From Tenacibaculum agarivorans (GTDB lineage Bacteria; Bacteroidota; Bacteroidia; Flavobacteriales; Flavobacteriaceae), in assembly GCF_001936575.1 (NCBI RefSeq), contig NZ_MSMP01000012.1, forward strand, positions 62,001 to 126,000: DNA of 64,000 bases, read 5' to 3'. Shown piece by piece: positions 28,135-36,839 of this stretch (positions within the stretch are counted from its first letter, which is position 1; each line of letters begins with the position of its first letter). The notes below the pieces were generated by a model, which did not search any database, had not been told where the DNA came from, and saw only the letters and a program-made list of their open reading frames with translations. The position numbers were made by a program, and so were the translations under genes.

Positions 28135-28515
28135 ATGAAATTAAATTTAAAAAATAAAATAGCTGCGCAACAGTACGATGTAGTCTCTTTTTTTGACAAG
28201 AAATCTAAAAAAGGTAATGAGCATTATACTGCTAATTATGGAGAGGGAAAATTTTTATTTTCTTCTTTGCAAAACCAGCAAAAGTTTGAAGCCAATCCTG
28301 AAAAATATATTCCACAATACGGAGGATTTTGTGCCATAGCAATGTCTGAAGATAAAGAAGCAGATCCTAATCCTAAAAGTTGGGAACTTAGAGATGGAAA
28401 ATTATACTTTTTCACGCGTATGCTTTTTGGTATTATAGATGCCAAACGTCAATGGGTTAAAGATCCAATTGCAAAAAGAGCCTTAGCTGATAAAGCTTGG
28501 GAAAAAAGAAAATAA
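28135..28515 (+). CDS. YHS-domain protein
   Basis: The 126-residue soluble protein has the YHS family core: QQYDVVSFFDKKSKKG, then YTANYGEGKFLFSSLQNQQKFEANPEKYIPQYGGFCA, and a conserved Trp-rich C-terminal part. The single Cys in GGFCAIAM is a possible metal ligand. YHS domains bind metals or redox centres. The gene starts 13 bp after the Rieske-TPP gene and is probably part of the same transcript, fitting a redox-metal role. Confidence 0.8.
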   Translation: MKLNLKNKIAAQQYDVVSFFDKKSKKGNEHYTANYGEGKFLFSSLQNQQKFEANPEKYIPQYGGFCAIAMSEDKEADPNPKSWELRDGKLYFFTRMLFGIIDAKRQWVKDPIAKRALADKAWEKRK

Positions 28516-28630
28516 TCATTTATAAAACCGTCTAAAGAGTATAATTTCAATTAAAGTACTTCTAATTTAAAAGATGTTATGCTATTGAAAATACTTTTAG
28601 GCAGTTTTTTCACTCAAAAAACACATCACT

Positions 28631-29890
28631 ATGTTTGAATCGTTTAGTATCATTTTTACCATTGCAGCCTTTTTTAGTTTTATAAATTATAAATGGTTAA
28701 AATTACCCACTACCATAGGACTTATGATTTTGAGCATCTTATTAGTATTATTAATAAGTGTAAGTAAAACAACTTTACCATCAGTCTATAATTTCTTCTG
28801 TGATATGGTACTCAATGCAGATTTTAAAACGTTACTATTAGATGTAATTTTAAGTTTTTTATTGTTTGCTGGAGCATTACATGTCAATTTATCTTCTTTA
28901 GCTAAAGAGAAAACTTCTATTATACTATTTGCTACTTTAGGAGTTTTAATTTCCACTTCTGTGGTAGGAGGACTGCTGTATTTTGCAACGCAATTGCTAA
29001 ATATTTCGCTTCCATTTATACATGCTTTATTATTTGGAGCATTAATTTCCCCTACGGATCCTATTGCTGTTATGGCAATTTTAAAAAAAGCAAATATTCA
29101 AGAAAAATTAAGTATTAAAATAGAGGGAGAATCATTATTTAATGATGGAATTGGTGTTGTTGTTTTTACTGGTATTCTGTTAATTGCATCCGTAACTAGT
29201 GGACATCATACGAATGAAGTTGTGTTTGAAATAGGTACGTTATTTCTTGAGGAAGCTGTTGGAGGTATTCTATATGGCTTACTTCTTGGGTATTTAGGAT
29301 ATAGGTGTATTCATAGTTTGAAAAACAATCCACATTTGGCTGTAATTATAAGTTTAGCTATTGTTTTAGGAGGCTATACTTTAGCTTCTAAATTAGGAGT
29401 ATCTGGACCTTTAGCTATGGTGGTTGCTGGACTTATCATTGGAAATAAAATACATGTTAATATCAATACAACCGAAGTTCAACAAGCATTAACCGAATTT
29501 TGGGGAATTTTAGATGAAGTTTTTAATGGAGTATTGTTTGTATTAATGGGACTAGCAGCTCATTTATTGTCGTTTAACTCATCTTTTATGTTATTAGGAA
29601 TTGTAACTATTGGTATTGTTTTAATCGCAAGGTTTAGTGCTGTTTTTTTACCGTATGCTCTACTTAAACATGAGAATGAAAATCAAATGAAAGCAATATC
29701 TATTTTAACATGGGGAGGCCTTCGAGGTGGTATTTCTTTAGCTTTAGCGTTAAGTTTAGATGAAAATTTGTCGGGTAACCTTTTATTACATATCACTTAT
29801 ATTGTAGTAGTGTTTTCTATTTTAATTCAAGGGTTAACTATTGGTAAATTGGTAAAAAAAATGTATCCTAAAAAGCATTATAAGATGTAA
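28631..29890 (+). CDS. CPA1-family Na+/H+ antiporter
   Basis: The 419-residue protein has about 12 hydrophobic segments and the CPA1 signatures GALISPTDPIAVMAILKKA and EGESLFNDGIGVVVF. The Asn-Asp pair in FNDG is expected for electroneutral or electrogenic exchange. It has no C-terminal cytoplasmic tail. The gap of 115 bp to the YHS gene may include a promoter. It closes island 1, ending 18 bp before the relic border, and fits pH or salt stress protection together with MscS. Confidence 0.9.
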   Translation: MFESFSIIFTIAAFFSFINYKWLKLPTTIGLMILSILLVLLISVSKTTLPSVYNFFCDMVLNADFKTLLLDVILSFLLFAGALHVNLSSLAKEKTSIILFATLGVLISTSVVGGLLYFATQLLNISLPFIHALLFGALISPTDPIAVMAILKKANIQEKLSIKIEGESLFNDGIGVVVFTGILLIASVTSGHHTNEVVFEIGTLFLEEAVGGILYGLLLGYLGYRCIHSLKNNPHLAVIISLAIVLGGYTLASKLGVSGPLAMVVAGLIIGNKIHVNINTTEVQQALTEFWGILDEVFNGVLFVLMGLAAHLLSFNSSFMLLGIVTIGIVLIARFSAVFLPYALLKHENENQMKAISILTWGGLRGGISLALALSLDENLSGNLLLHITYIVVVFSILIQGLTIGKLVKKMYPKKHYKM

Positions 29891-29907
29891 TCTATGAATT
29901 CACATTA

Positions 29908-30035
29908 CCTGAAGATTTCAGGTTCGAGTTCAGTTTTCGATGCTAAATTTAACAGGGCTTTCAAGAAATTGAAAGTCTTTTTTTATGATTCGGGTTAAAC
30001 ATTTTGCTGTTCAAAATGGTTCGATATGATTTGTT
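29908..30035 (+). repeat. Decayed internal copy of the island left border
   Basis: Over about 128 bp this copies 21357-21485: a T-arm-like piece GGTTCGAGT, the AAATT...GGCTTTCAAGAAATTG hairpin, and the arm-type TCGGGTTAAAC followed by ATTTTGCTGTTC. It lacks one of the two TTAAAC repeats and carries many point changes in the tRNA-derived part. It marks the old left end of island 2. From 30036 to 30411 only AT-rich DNA with no gene is seen. Confidence 0.75.
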
Positions 30036-30411
30036 TCATATGTAGAATAATCTAATTTTGGTCATATTGAATTATAAAAACGTAGATTGACTAGAACAGT
30101 TTACGTATTCAAAATTTGTAATGGTTAGTTCAGATATTATCAATTCCATTGATTGATGAATGCAATTTAAATCAGAATTTCGATTAATGTTTAAGAGAGT
30201 TTTAAATACTGATTTGAAACTATAATCACCTAATCTTTTAAAAAATTTAACGAACGGATTTATAACTTAGTATTGCTATTAGAATAACTCCAACATTAAC
30301 ATAGTAGAAATAATAAATTAAAAAATAGTTGTTTTTTTAATTTATTTGTAATCAAGTTAAAATACTGAAAGTGTTTTGTTTGATCAAAGAAAGAGAAACT
30401 TTTATCATTTT

Positions 30412-31392
30412 ATGGATGAAATACAAAGTGAAATTGAACAACTAGTCAATCTTGTACCAATTTCTTCTATTAGCAGTTGGTTAAAAACTCATGATAAACC
30501 ACATAGTCATAGCAGTAAGTCAAATTTTATTAAAAATTTAGTTAAATGGGTTAAAAAAGGTGATATTTCTTTAAAAGATATAGAGGATGCTGTAATTGAT
30601 GTAGAAGAGAATGGAGGAAAAAAAATTAAATTAAAACTAATCAAGAATTTTGATTTATCTAAACTTAAAAAACATTTAAACTCTAAAGGAGTTAGTTTTT
30701 CAAAAACTGATAAACTTAGCTTACCTAGTAATGTTCCTTCTAAATTAAATTATATTTATTTAGATGAAGAAAAACAAATATTAAAAATTAAATGGTCAGA
30801 GACACAAGAGTCAGCTGAAATTGATTATCAGAAAAAAAGTATAGAAGCTAAAAAGAAAATAATTTTTGTTATTGTAGTTATCGATGTAGAAACAGGATTT
30901 ACACAAATTCGTTACGATACTCCACAGGATATGCATAGTTACATTAATGAGAAAGAGAAAAAAAAAGATTCACTATATGAGGAGCACTATTTAAAGGAAC
31001 TAAAGAAAATGCTTCCAGTTACCTTTAAATTAGAAGATTATTATATAGGGGATTTGATGGATTATATACTCAAAAAAGAAAGAAAAAAATTTCGAATTGA
31101 AAATGAAAATGTAAAGATTTCTCAAGGAAGTAAACAAAGATATTCAAGAGTAGGTGGTGATATAAGAGATTTAGAAGCAAGACAAGGTGCAGAGATAAAT
31201 GATGGTAGTAATTGGGTAGTTGACAATTTGACAGGTTATTGGATTAATGAAGAATCTCAAGGTAAATTAGTACGAGATTTGTTTATGCGAATGTCAAAGG
31301 TTGATTCAGCGATCAATTTTCATAGGGATTGTTTGTCACAGGAGTTAAATTATGCAATCGATGAAATTAGACAAATTAAAGGAAAAATTTAG
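30412..31392 (+). CDS. Uncharacterised protein, gene 1 of a three-gene cassette
   Basis: From the ATG at 30412 the protein has 326 residues. A TTG at 30376 would add 12. Residues 1-75 look like a small helical, adaptor-like domain (IEQLVNLVPISSISSWLKTHDK). A Lys/Glu-rich helix and a central alpha/beta part follow (IIFVIVVIDVETGFTQIRYDTPQDM, EYY..DLMDYIL). No known catalytic motif was recognised. The last 41 bp overlap the next gene, indicating coupled translation. It is the first gene inside the old left border of island 2, a usual place for defence cargo. Confidence 0.6.
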   Translation: MDEIQSEIEQLVNLVPISSISSWLKTHDKPHSHSSKSNFIKNLVKWVKKGDISLKDIEDAVIDVEENGGKKIKLKLIKNFDLSKLKKHLNSKGVSFSKTDKLSLPSNVPSKLNYIYLDEEKQILKIKWSETQESAEIDYQKKSIEAKKKIIFVIVVIDVETGFTQIRYDTPQDMHSYINEKEKKKDSLYEEHYLKELKKMLPVTFKLEDYYIGDLMDYILKKERKKFRIENENVKISQGSKQRYSRVGGDIRDLEARQGAEINDGSNWVVDNLTGYWINEESQGKLVRDLFMRMSKVDSAINFHRDCLSQELNYAIDEIRQIKGKI

Positions 31393-31720
31393 AAAATATA
31401 GTAGAGAGATCGATAAGCTAGAAGATTATATTTCAACATTAAAACAAGGAGATGTTTTAGATGCCGATGTAATTGCCAAAAGATTAAATACTACTTTTCC
31501 AATAGCATTACTAATTTTAGCAAATGCAGAGTCATTAGATATTCTAAGAAAAGGGTATCAAGTTTTTGCAAATGGAACTGATATGCCTTTAGGAGAGTTT
31601 GAGAAGGAAAACGAGATACCTGAAGTAATATACAATCCTCATACAAATAGAGAAATAAGTGAGGATAATTTTTATATAGATTTAGTTTACCATCCAGTTT
31701 TTAATCTTGAAAAAGTTTAA
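31352..31720 (+). CDS. Small winged-helix-like adaptor, gene 2 of the cassette
   Basis: The 122-residue protein has an N-terminal coiled helix (LKEKFRKYSREIDKLEDYISTLK) followed by a segment that could form a winged helix (DVLDADVIAKRLNTTFPIALLILANAESLDIL) and an acidic C-terminal end with NPHTNREISEDNFY. The start overlaps gene 1 by 41 bp and its end overlaps gene 3 by 14 bp, so the three form one unit. Function is unknown. Confidence 0.55.
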   Translation: MQSMKLDKLKEKFRKYSREIDKLEDYISTLKQGDVLDADVIAKRLNTTFPIALLILANAESLDILRKGYQVFANGTDMPLGEFEKENEIPEVIYNPHTNREISEDNFYIDLVYHPVFNLEKV

Positions 31721-32129
31721 GTATCATAATCAATATCTTGAAAAAATTGAATTGCTGAGAGCAATTTATGAAGATGCAAAAAGTATTGATCCAGAATATA
31801 GGGAAGATTTTATAGAAGAGGCCAAAAAACAATATAATATAGAAAATAAAAAATTTGATGATATGCAATCAGAAGAAAGAAAAAACAAAGAGTGGTCTAT
31901 TAAAGCAGTTGTTTTCTTTGGTGTAATTTTTATTTTAATACTCTTAGTGATAGCTATATTTATACCTAACCCAACACAATTTCAAATATTTATTTTTAGG
32001 ATTATTATGGGATTATCTGCAGCAGCAGTTGGAGGTATTATACCAGGTTTTATAGATATTGATTTACCCATTAATAAAGGATATTTAAAAGCTGGAGGAG
32101 CTTTAGCATTATTTATTGTTATTTATTAA
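31707..32129 (+). CDS. Two-helix membrane protein, gene 3 of the cassette
   Basis: The 140-residue protein starts with TTG inside gene 2. A charged N-terminal helix is followed by two or three hydrophobic segments (AVVFFGVIFILILLVIAIFI, then IFIFRIIMGLSAAAVGGIIPGFI, and AGGALALFIVIYY at the end). The GGIIPGF...KAGGALALFIVIY pattern is one I associate with membrane modules in several conflict-system proteins. This is recall, not a search. If so it would be the effector of the cassette. From 32130 to 32440 nothing further is seen. Confidence 0.55.
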   Translation: MKKFKYHNQYLEKIELLRAIYEDAKSIDPEYREDFIEEAKKQYNIENKKFDDMQSEERKNKEWSIKAVVFFGVIFILILLVIAIFIPNPTQFQIFIFRIIMGLSAAAVGGIIPGFIDIDLPINKGYLKAGGALALFIVIY

Positions 32130-32440
32130 ACCCACCTCAGTTAATAGTTAATCTCTCAAATTGATACTATAAGTTTTTGATAATAGTATTTTTATTATTT
32201 CTCGAACTTATAAGTGTAAAACTAGACTTGTGCTTCCAATACTACAAGAATTAACAAGGCTGAATAAGGTTTACTTTGATAGATATCCATAAAGTTTTTT
32301 CATATTTAACATACTCAATAGTTATTAAAACTGGTTTAAAAATTATTTACTAAATCTTATCATTGACTTTCAATTGTAATAGACCAGCTTCAAAACTGTT
32401 AGTCAGATCAAATTTTAATTCTTAATGATAAATCAAACAC

Positions 32441-34072
32441 TTAAAGTTCAACAATAATTAATTGTCGATCTTTTTGTTTGTGACCAAATCCTGCCCCCGC
32501 AACCACCGGAGACAAAACATCTTCACCAGAAACAAAACTTAAAATAGTAGCTAAGTCTCCTTTTAATAAAAGATTGCATTCTCCTTTCTTGTAATTAGGA
32601 GAAACTACAATTTCATCAATCAATGATCGTACAACATTAAAAGCCTTTAACCTTGAATAATCTTTTGATGAGAGAGATGTTGTTAATTGTCGTATTTGCT
32701 GTTTGTAAAGCGTTGCCATATTCGGCTTAATTTGAATAACATTTTCTTTTTCTAAAAGCTTAATTTCCTCTATTAAATCTTCTTTCTTATGTTCAAGAGG
32801 TGGCATTGCTTCTTTCATTGATGGTGAGTACATACCATCCATAATAGCTTTAAGTATGCCATTAATTTTTTTCTCTACTGCTTTCAACTCTTTTTTAGCG
32901 TCTCTTATTCTATAATTATGCGTTTCCCTTTGCTTCTTTAAAGCGTTTTTGTATCCATTTGAAAAATCATCTAGAAGCTGATCTGTAATCATATTATTTT
33001 CAAGAGCAGACAATATGCGTTTCTCTATATCTTTAAACTTGGCGGTTTGAGAATTAGAACAAGTCCCTCTTTCTCTACGATGCGAACAACCATAACGACC
33101 AGAAGCAACAACTGTATATGAACCACCACATTCAGAGCATTTCATTAGTCCACTGAGCAAGTGACGTTTTCTTTTTTGCTGATTTTTAGGCTTTCCTGCG
33201 ATAGATCGTTTCATTTTTTGAACTTTTTCCCAGACTTCTTGATCTATTATACGTAGTTCAGGAACTTCATTAATAACCCATTCATTTTGAGGATTGAGAA
33301 TGGCTCTACGTTTTCCTGTATCTGGATTTTTTATAAATTTTTGACGATTATAAACAATTTTACCTGTATATAGCATATTGCATAAGATACCGTTTTGCCT
33401 TGCTGGATTTCCGTTGATGGTACTAGCCATCCATTCTCCACCTCTTGGAGATTTTATTCCTTCTTTATTAAGGTCAGATGCAATAACTCTGGCAGATTTA
33501 CCTAGTAAATATTCTTGAAAAATTCTTCTGATAACAATGGCTTGTTTCGTATTAATTTCACGAAACCCTGAGATTAGTTCGCCATGCTCATCATACTTTT
33601 TAACTTTTTTATAACCATATGAAATCCCGCCTGGAATTTTTCCCCTTTCAACGGCTCCTTTTTGCCCTCTACGAGTTTTATCAGCTAAATCCGTTAAATA
33701 GATTTGATTAACAGTTCCTTTTAATCCTATGTGTAATGCCGTTACTTCATTATCTGATATGGTGTACATATCGACACCATTGTATTTAAAACGTTTAAAA
33801 AGTCCTGCACTATGTTCTTGATCTCTTGAAAAACGAGATAAATCTTCGGCTATAACGCAATCAAAAAGGTTGTCTTCTGAATCCCTAATTAAATTCTGCA
33901 AGTCCAAACGATTTACCAAATGACCACCTGAAATGGCTTGATCTTTGTATATTTTGACAATAATTCCATTGCGATTTTTCACCCATTGTGTACATTCTCT
34001 GATTTGATCTTCAATTGATGTCTCTTTTTGATGGTCGCTAGAATAACGAGCATAAATAGCAAAACGCTTCAT
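32441..34072 (-). CDS. Large serine recombinase
   Basis: The 543-residue protein has the resolvase N-terminal domain with YARYSSDHQ (catalytic Ser11), CVIAEDLSRFSRD and ALHIGLKGTVNQIYLTDLADKTRRGQKG. A recombinase domain, a zinc ribbon with MKCSECGGSYTVVASGRYGC and a coiled coil (about 345-410) follow. The order is that of large serine recombinases, and the sequence is more typical of proteobacterial members. No second attachment-site pair was located. It is translationally coupled to the 50-residue gene upstream by ATGA. Confidence 0.93.
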   Translation of the reverse strand: MKRFAIYARYSSDHQKETSIEDQIRECTQWVKNRNGIIVKIYKDQAISGGHLVNRLDLQNLIRDSEDNLFDCVIAEDLSRFSRDQEHSAGLFKRFKYNGVDMYTISDNEVTALHIGLKGTVNQIYLTDLADKTRRGQKGAVERGKIPGGISYGYKKVKKYDEHGELISGFREINTKQAIVIRRIFQEYLLGKSARVIASDLNKEGIKSPRGGEWMASTINGNPARQNGILCNMLYTGKIVYNRQKFIKNPDTGKRRAILNPQNEWVINEVPELRIIDQEVWEKVQKMKRSIAGKPKNQQKRKRHLLSGLMKCSECGGSYTVVASGRYGCSHRRERGTCSNSQTAKFKDIEKRILSALENNMITDQLLDDFSNGYKNALKKQRETHNYRIRDAKKELKAVEKKINGILKAIMDGMYSPSMKEAMPPLEHKKEDLIEEIKLLEKENVIQIKPNMATLYKQQIRQLTTSLSSKDYSRLKAFNVVRSLIDEIVVSPNYKKGECNLLLKGDLATILSFVSGEDVLSPVVAGAGFGHKQKDRQLIIVEL

Positions 34073-34221
34073 TTTTTCATCTCCTTACTCATCATTATAG
34101 CCGCGTTTTCACCTAATAAGTAAGCAATTTTTCTTAGTTTTTCATTAATCCTTTTCCCTTCTTTCGAGGTTAAAAGCGTTGGTTGTTTCACATTTTTATT
34201 GGGTTTTCTTTTATCAGTCAT
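34069..34221 (-). CDS. 50-residue protein coupled to the serine recombinase
   Basis: A small basic protein (MTDKRKPNKNVKQPTLL..., ending MMSKEMKK) whose TGA overlaps the recombinase ATG (ATGA). Small ORFs in this place are frequent next to serine recombinases and may act as accessory factors. Overlap and codon pattern support that it is real. No homologue is recognised. Confidence 0.6.
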   Translation of the reverse strand: MTDKRKPNKNVKQPTLLTSKEGKRINEKLRKIAYLLGENAAIMMSKEMKK

Positions 34222-34345
34222 AAATAATTAGAAAAGTAAAGGTTAAGGATGTAATGATGTGCTTATTGACTAAGAAAAAGTCCTGCCATTAATAATAGCA
34301 TTAAGAAACGTTACGGGCGTTTTCGTATCAAAAAGGAATGAGATT

Positions 34346-34367
34346 TCTAAGAGGTAACCCTCTTAGA
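34346..34367. repeat. Inverted repeat upstream of the recombinase operon
   Basis: The 9-bp arms TCTAAGAGG and CCTCTTAGA are perfect around a 4-nt TAAC loop, about 125 bp before the 50-residue gene. It could be an operator, a terminator or part of a recombination site. The rest of 34222-34530 shows nothing else clear. Confidence 0.5.
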
Positions 34368-34530
34368 CGTGATGTCTGTCAGTTTGAATTTTTTTTTGAA
34401 GGTAAGATGAAATATCCCAAAAGATCATTTTAATATCAATTTGAACGAGATTAACTTTCAATAAGTACAATATACTTAAGCTGTTATCTTAAAATTATTA
34501 TATTTACTAACTAACCTAACTGTTAAAATT

Positions 34531-35511
34531 TTGAAAATTAATAAAGAAAGACTCTCCATAGTGGGGCTTATTCTATAACCTGTTATTACTGTAATAGCTT
34601 TTACTTCAAGCTCTTACGAATTATCAGGTAGTCAGAAAATTATTGTTGGCTTAGCCTTATTATTAATTCTAGTTTTATGCTTGTTTTTTATCTTTCAAAG
34701 AAAAAAAGAAGTTAAAGATGAGAAACTAGCGTTACAAGAAGATAAAAGAAAACTACAAGACCAAATAGAAAAGCTTAAAAAGGATAAAGAAAAAGAAACT
34801 CAATTAAAATATGCAGAAAAATTTGATGATGTTATTTTGGCTGTCTCTAAATTTGTAAATGGCTATACAACTCCTAAGACGATTATAGTTAATTTAGATG
34901 AGCTACTAAATAAAATGTCGTCGATTTTTAGAGAATTAAAAGGAGTTGATTGTTGCTTTACTGTTAAAATTATAAAACAAGGTGAAAAAATAGAGACTTT
35001 ATGCAGAACTGACTCTAAAAACAAAAGATATAATAGAGAAGATTTTCAAAGATACCATTCTGATTTTGAGGATTTTTTAAACAATAACACTGATTTATTT
35101 AGTATATTTGGTAAACAAAAACATGAAAATATAAAAGGTAGGTATGTAAGGTTTTTCTCTAATAATCTACCTTTAGAGCAAAATTATAAACATTCTCACC
35201 TAGAAAAAACGGATTATCATAATAATGTAAAAAAATTAGTTGATGATCATGGATATAGCATAGAAGAGGCAAGTAACAAACTCTGGAATTTACCTTATAA
35301 AAGTACTATTGTAATCCCAATAGGGTTAATGGAAAAAAAACATAATGATCCAGATTTTCAATATATAGGAACAATATGTGTGGATAGTGAAGAAAAAAAT
35401 GTCTTTAATAAAGGAACAGACATTAGTATACTTCAATCAATAGCAGAAACAATATACGTTACTTTTCGAGCTTCAAATAAAAAAGTTAAATCTGCTGACA
35501 GTAAAATATAA
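34531..35511 (+). pseudogene. Membrane-anchored GAF-like protein with a nonsense codon
   Basis: Translation from TTG 34531 gives MKINKERLSIVGLIL, then TAA at 34576-34578, then in the same frame PVITVIAFTSSSYELSG, a second hydrophobic helix (IIVGLALLLILVLCLFFIF), a coiled coil (about 50 residues) and a GAF-like domain (TIVIPIGLMEKKHNDPDFQYIGTICVDSE). The intact two-helix anchor on both sides of the stop suggests a recent nonsense mutation. Alternatively translation starts later, at the TTG at 34681, leaving most of the second helix out. Such anchored GAF proteins occur on islands. Function unknown. Confidence 0.55.
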
Positions 35512-35532
35512 AATTAAAATAAAGGGAAGATT

Positions 35533-35757
35533 ATGAGTAATCAAAAAGAGAAAATCGATTTAAGTTTGGAATTCCCTAGTCATATTCCAAAGTCTGACTT
35601 TTATCCAGTAAAAAGAACAATTAATGGAAATACAGACACCTTAAATCTCTATATATGGACTGATGAAGATTTAGAAGAAGCAAGAGAGTATGCAAGAAAA
35701 GTAAGAGTAGCTAAAGCGGAAGATCCAAATTTTGATATACTTGCATTTGAAGGATGA
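35533..35757 (+). CDS. Small acidic protein downstream of the GAF gene
   Basis: The 74-residue soluble protein (MSNQKEKIDLSLEFPSHIPK...) starts 21 bp after the GAF gene stop, so the two are probably cotranscribed. Its C-terminal half is one helix (TDEDLEEAREYARKVRVAKAED). No family is recognised. It converges with the methyltransferase gene 5 bp away. Confidence 0.5.
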   Translation: MSNQKEKIDLSLEFPSHIPKSDFYPVKRTINGNTDTLNLYIWTDEDLEEAREYARKVRVAKAEDPNFDILAFEG

Positions 35758-35762
35758 TGAGG

Positions 35763-36482
35763 TCAAAATAAACTTAATTGCTGAGTAATTCTTGCTTGAT
35801 TTTCAGATTTCAATTTTATTTTCGGCGGATGTTTCCAAATAAAAGACTGTTCTTTCTCGATAAAAATAATACCTAACCCATTCATATTGATATGCCAACC
35901 GCCGTACCATTCCATGGTAAGGCTGTTCATCCATGCGATTTCACCTTTTAAGCCATTCAGGAAGAAATTGAGCGTTGCCATTTTTGCACACGTACGGTCG
36001 TTATCAGCACCAAAAAAGTAATTCTTATGATTGATTTTAGCGGCAGATAAAAGCGTACGACCCGATCCACAAGCGGGATCTAAAATGCGTTTTCCTTCTT
36101 CTGTCTTTAAACTTGGGAGTATTATACGTGCCATCATTTCACAAACAGGTTCGGGCGTAAAAAACTGCCCATTATGTCCCTTGGTAATGTTCATTGTGAA
36201 ATACTCCCCTAGTAGATCAGAATATGGTTTATCTAAAATATTGAGTTGTAGAACACCCAAAACTTTAGCAAATTCGTTTAATTCTTCTTTTGAATATGGT
36301 TCGATTGTTTCCATGTACAAAGCTTCGTTGCCTTGATCTTTTTCCGTTAATTGGCTCTGAATATTCACGCTGTGGAATGAGCAAATCCCCATAATTAGAA
36401 GATCGTTGAACACTCTTGATATTCCGTGCTTACGCCCGATATGTTCAATTGGTTTTGCAAACTCATTAAAAATATTGGTCAA
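35763..36482 (-). CDS. Orphan N6-type DNA methyltransferase-like protein
   Basis: The 239-residue protein has the SAM-binding motif I ILDPACGSGRTLL and a FFGADND strand, and the upstream motif TKGHNGQFFTPEPVCEMM, as in Type I or IIG N6 methyltransferases. The catalytic motif IV (NPPF or DPPY) is not present; at its place is AWMNSLTMEWYGG. It is shorter than full enzymes and has no specificity domain. Similar short forms occur in plasmid and ICE backbones. It could be inactive, or act with partners. Confidence 0.75.
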   Translation of the reverse strand: MTNIFNEFAKPIEHIGRKHGISRVFNDLLIMGICSFHSVNIQSQLTEKDQGNEALYMETIEPYSKEELNEFAKVLGVLQLNILDKPYSDLLGEYFTMNITKGHNGQFFTPEPVCEMMARIILPSLKTEEGKRILDPACGSGRTLLSAAKINHKNYFFGADNDRTCAKMATLNFFLNGLKGEIAWMNSLTMEWYGGWHINMNGLGIIFIEKEQSFIWKHPPKIKLKSENQARITQQLSLF

Positions 36483-36506
36483 GATATTTTACCTCCATCA
36501 AAAATA

Positions 36507-36532
36507 CAGGCAGGGGACAATTCCCCCGCCTG
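36507..36532 (-). terminator. Terminator hairpin before the methyltransferase gene
   Basis: CAGGCaGGGG and its complement form a strong, GC-rich stem (26 nt overall) followed on the minus strand by TATTTTTG. It separates the 90-residue gene from the methyltransferase gene. Confidence 0.7.
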
Positions 36533-36542
36533 AGTTGTTTTT

Positions 36543-36815
36543 TTAGTTCTCATAATTAATTTCAAATGCACGTGTAACGATACGCCCATCCACATCAGGG
36601 GTAATGGGGCTAAAACTGTCCGACCAAGAAATATAATTCGTGCCTTTTTCACTTACTTTTTGCCAACCCACAGCCAGTTCAATATTTTTGGTTTCACGCG
36701 TTTGTTGACCATTTCGATTGGTTTTGTAATAGGCTTTTTCTTGAATTAGACGCCAGTTCGGCATGTTTTCATTGTTGTTTTTTTCTGTGTTTGTCGTTTG
36801 ATTTTTATCAGTCAT
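36543..36815 (-). CDS. Hypothetical 90-residue protein
   Basis: An Asn/Thr-rich N-terminus (TDKNQTTNTEKNNNENM) is followed by a small beta-rich domain (WRLIQEKAYYKTNRNGQQ; NIELAVGWQKVSEKGTNYISWSDSF). Proteins of this sort accompany plasmid-type backbone genes. No function is recognised. Codons are GC-richer than in host genes. Confidence 0.55.
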   Translation of the reverse strand: MTDKNQTTNTEKNNNENMPNWRLIQEKAYYKTNRNGQQTRETKNIELAVGWQKVSEKGTNYISWSDSFSPITPDVDGRIVTRAFEINYEN

Positions 36816-36839
36816 GATATTTCCTTTCTTTTAAAAAAA

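Noticed and set aside
29908..30035. A second complete tRNA gene at the relic border
   Set aside because: Only T-arm-like pieces remain, with no acceptor or anticodon stem; it is a decayed duplicate.
35763..36482. A restriction-modification system
   Set aside because: No restriction endonuclease or specificity gene is adjacent, and the methyltransferase lacks motif IV.
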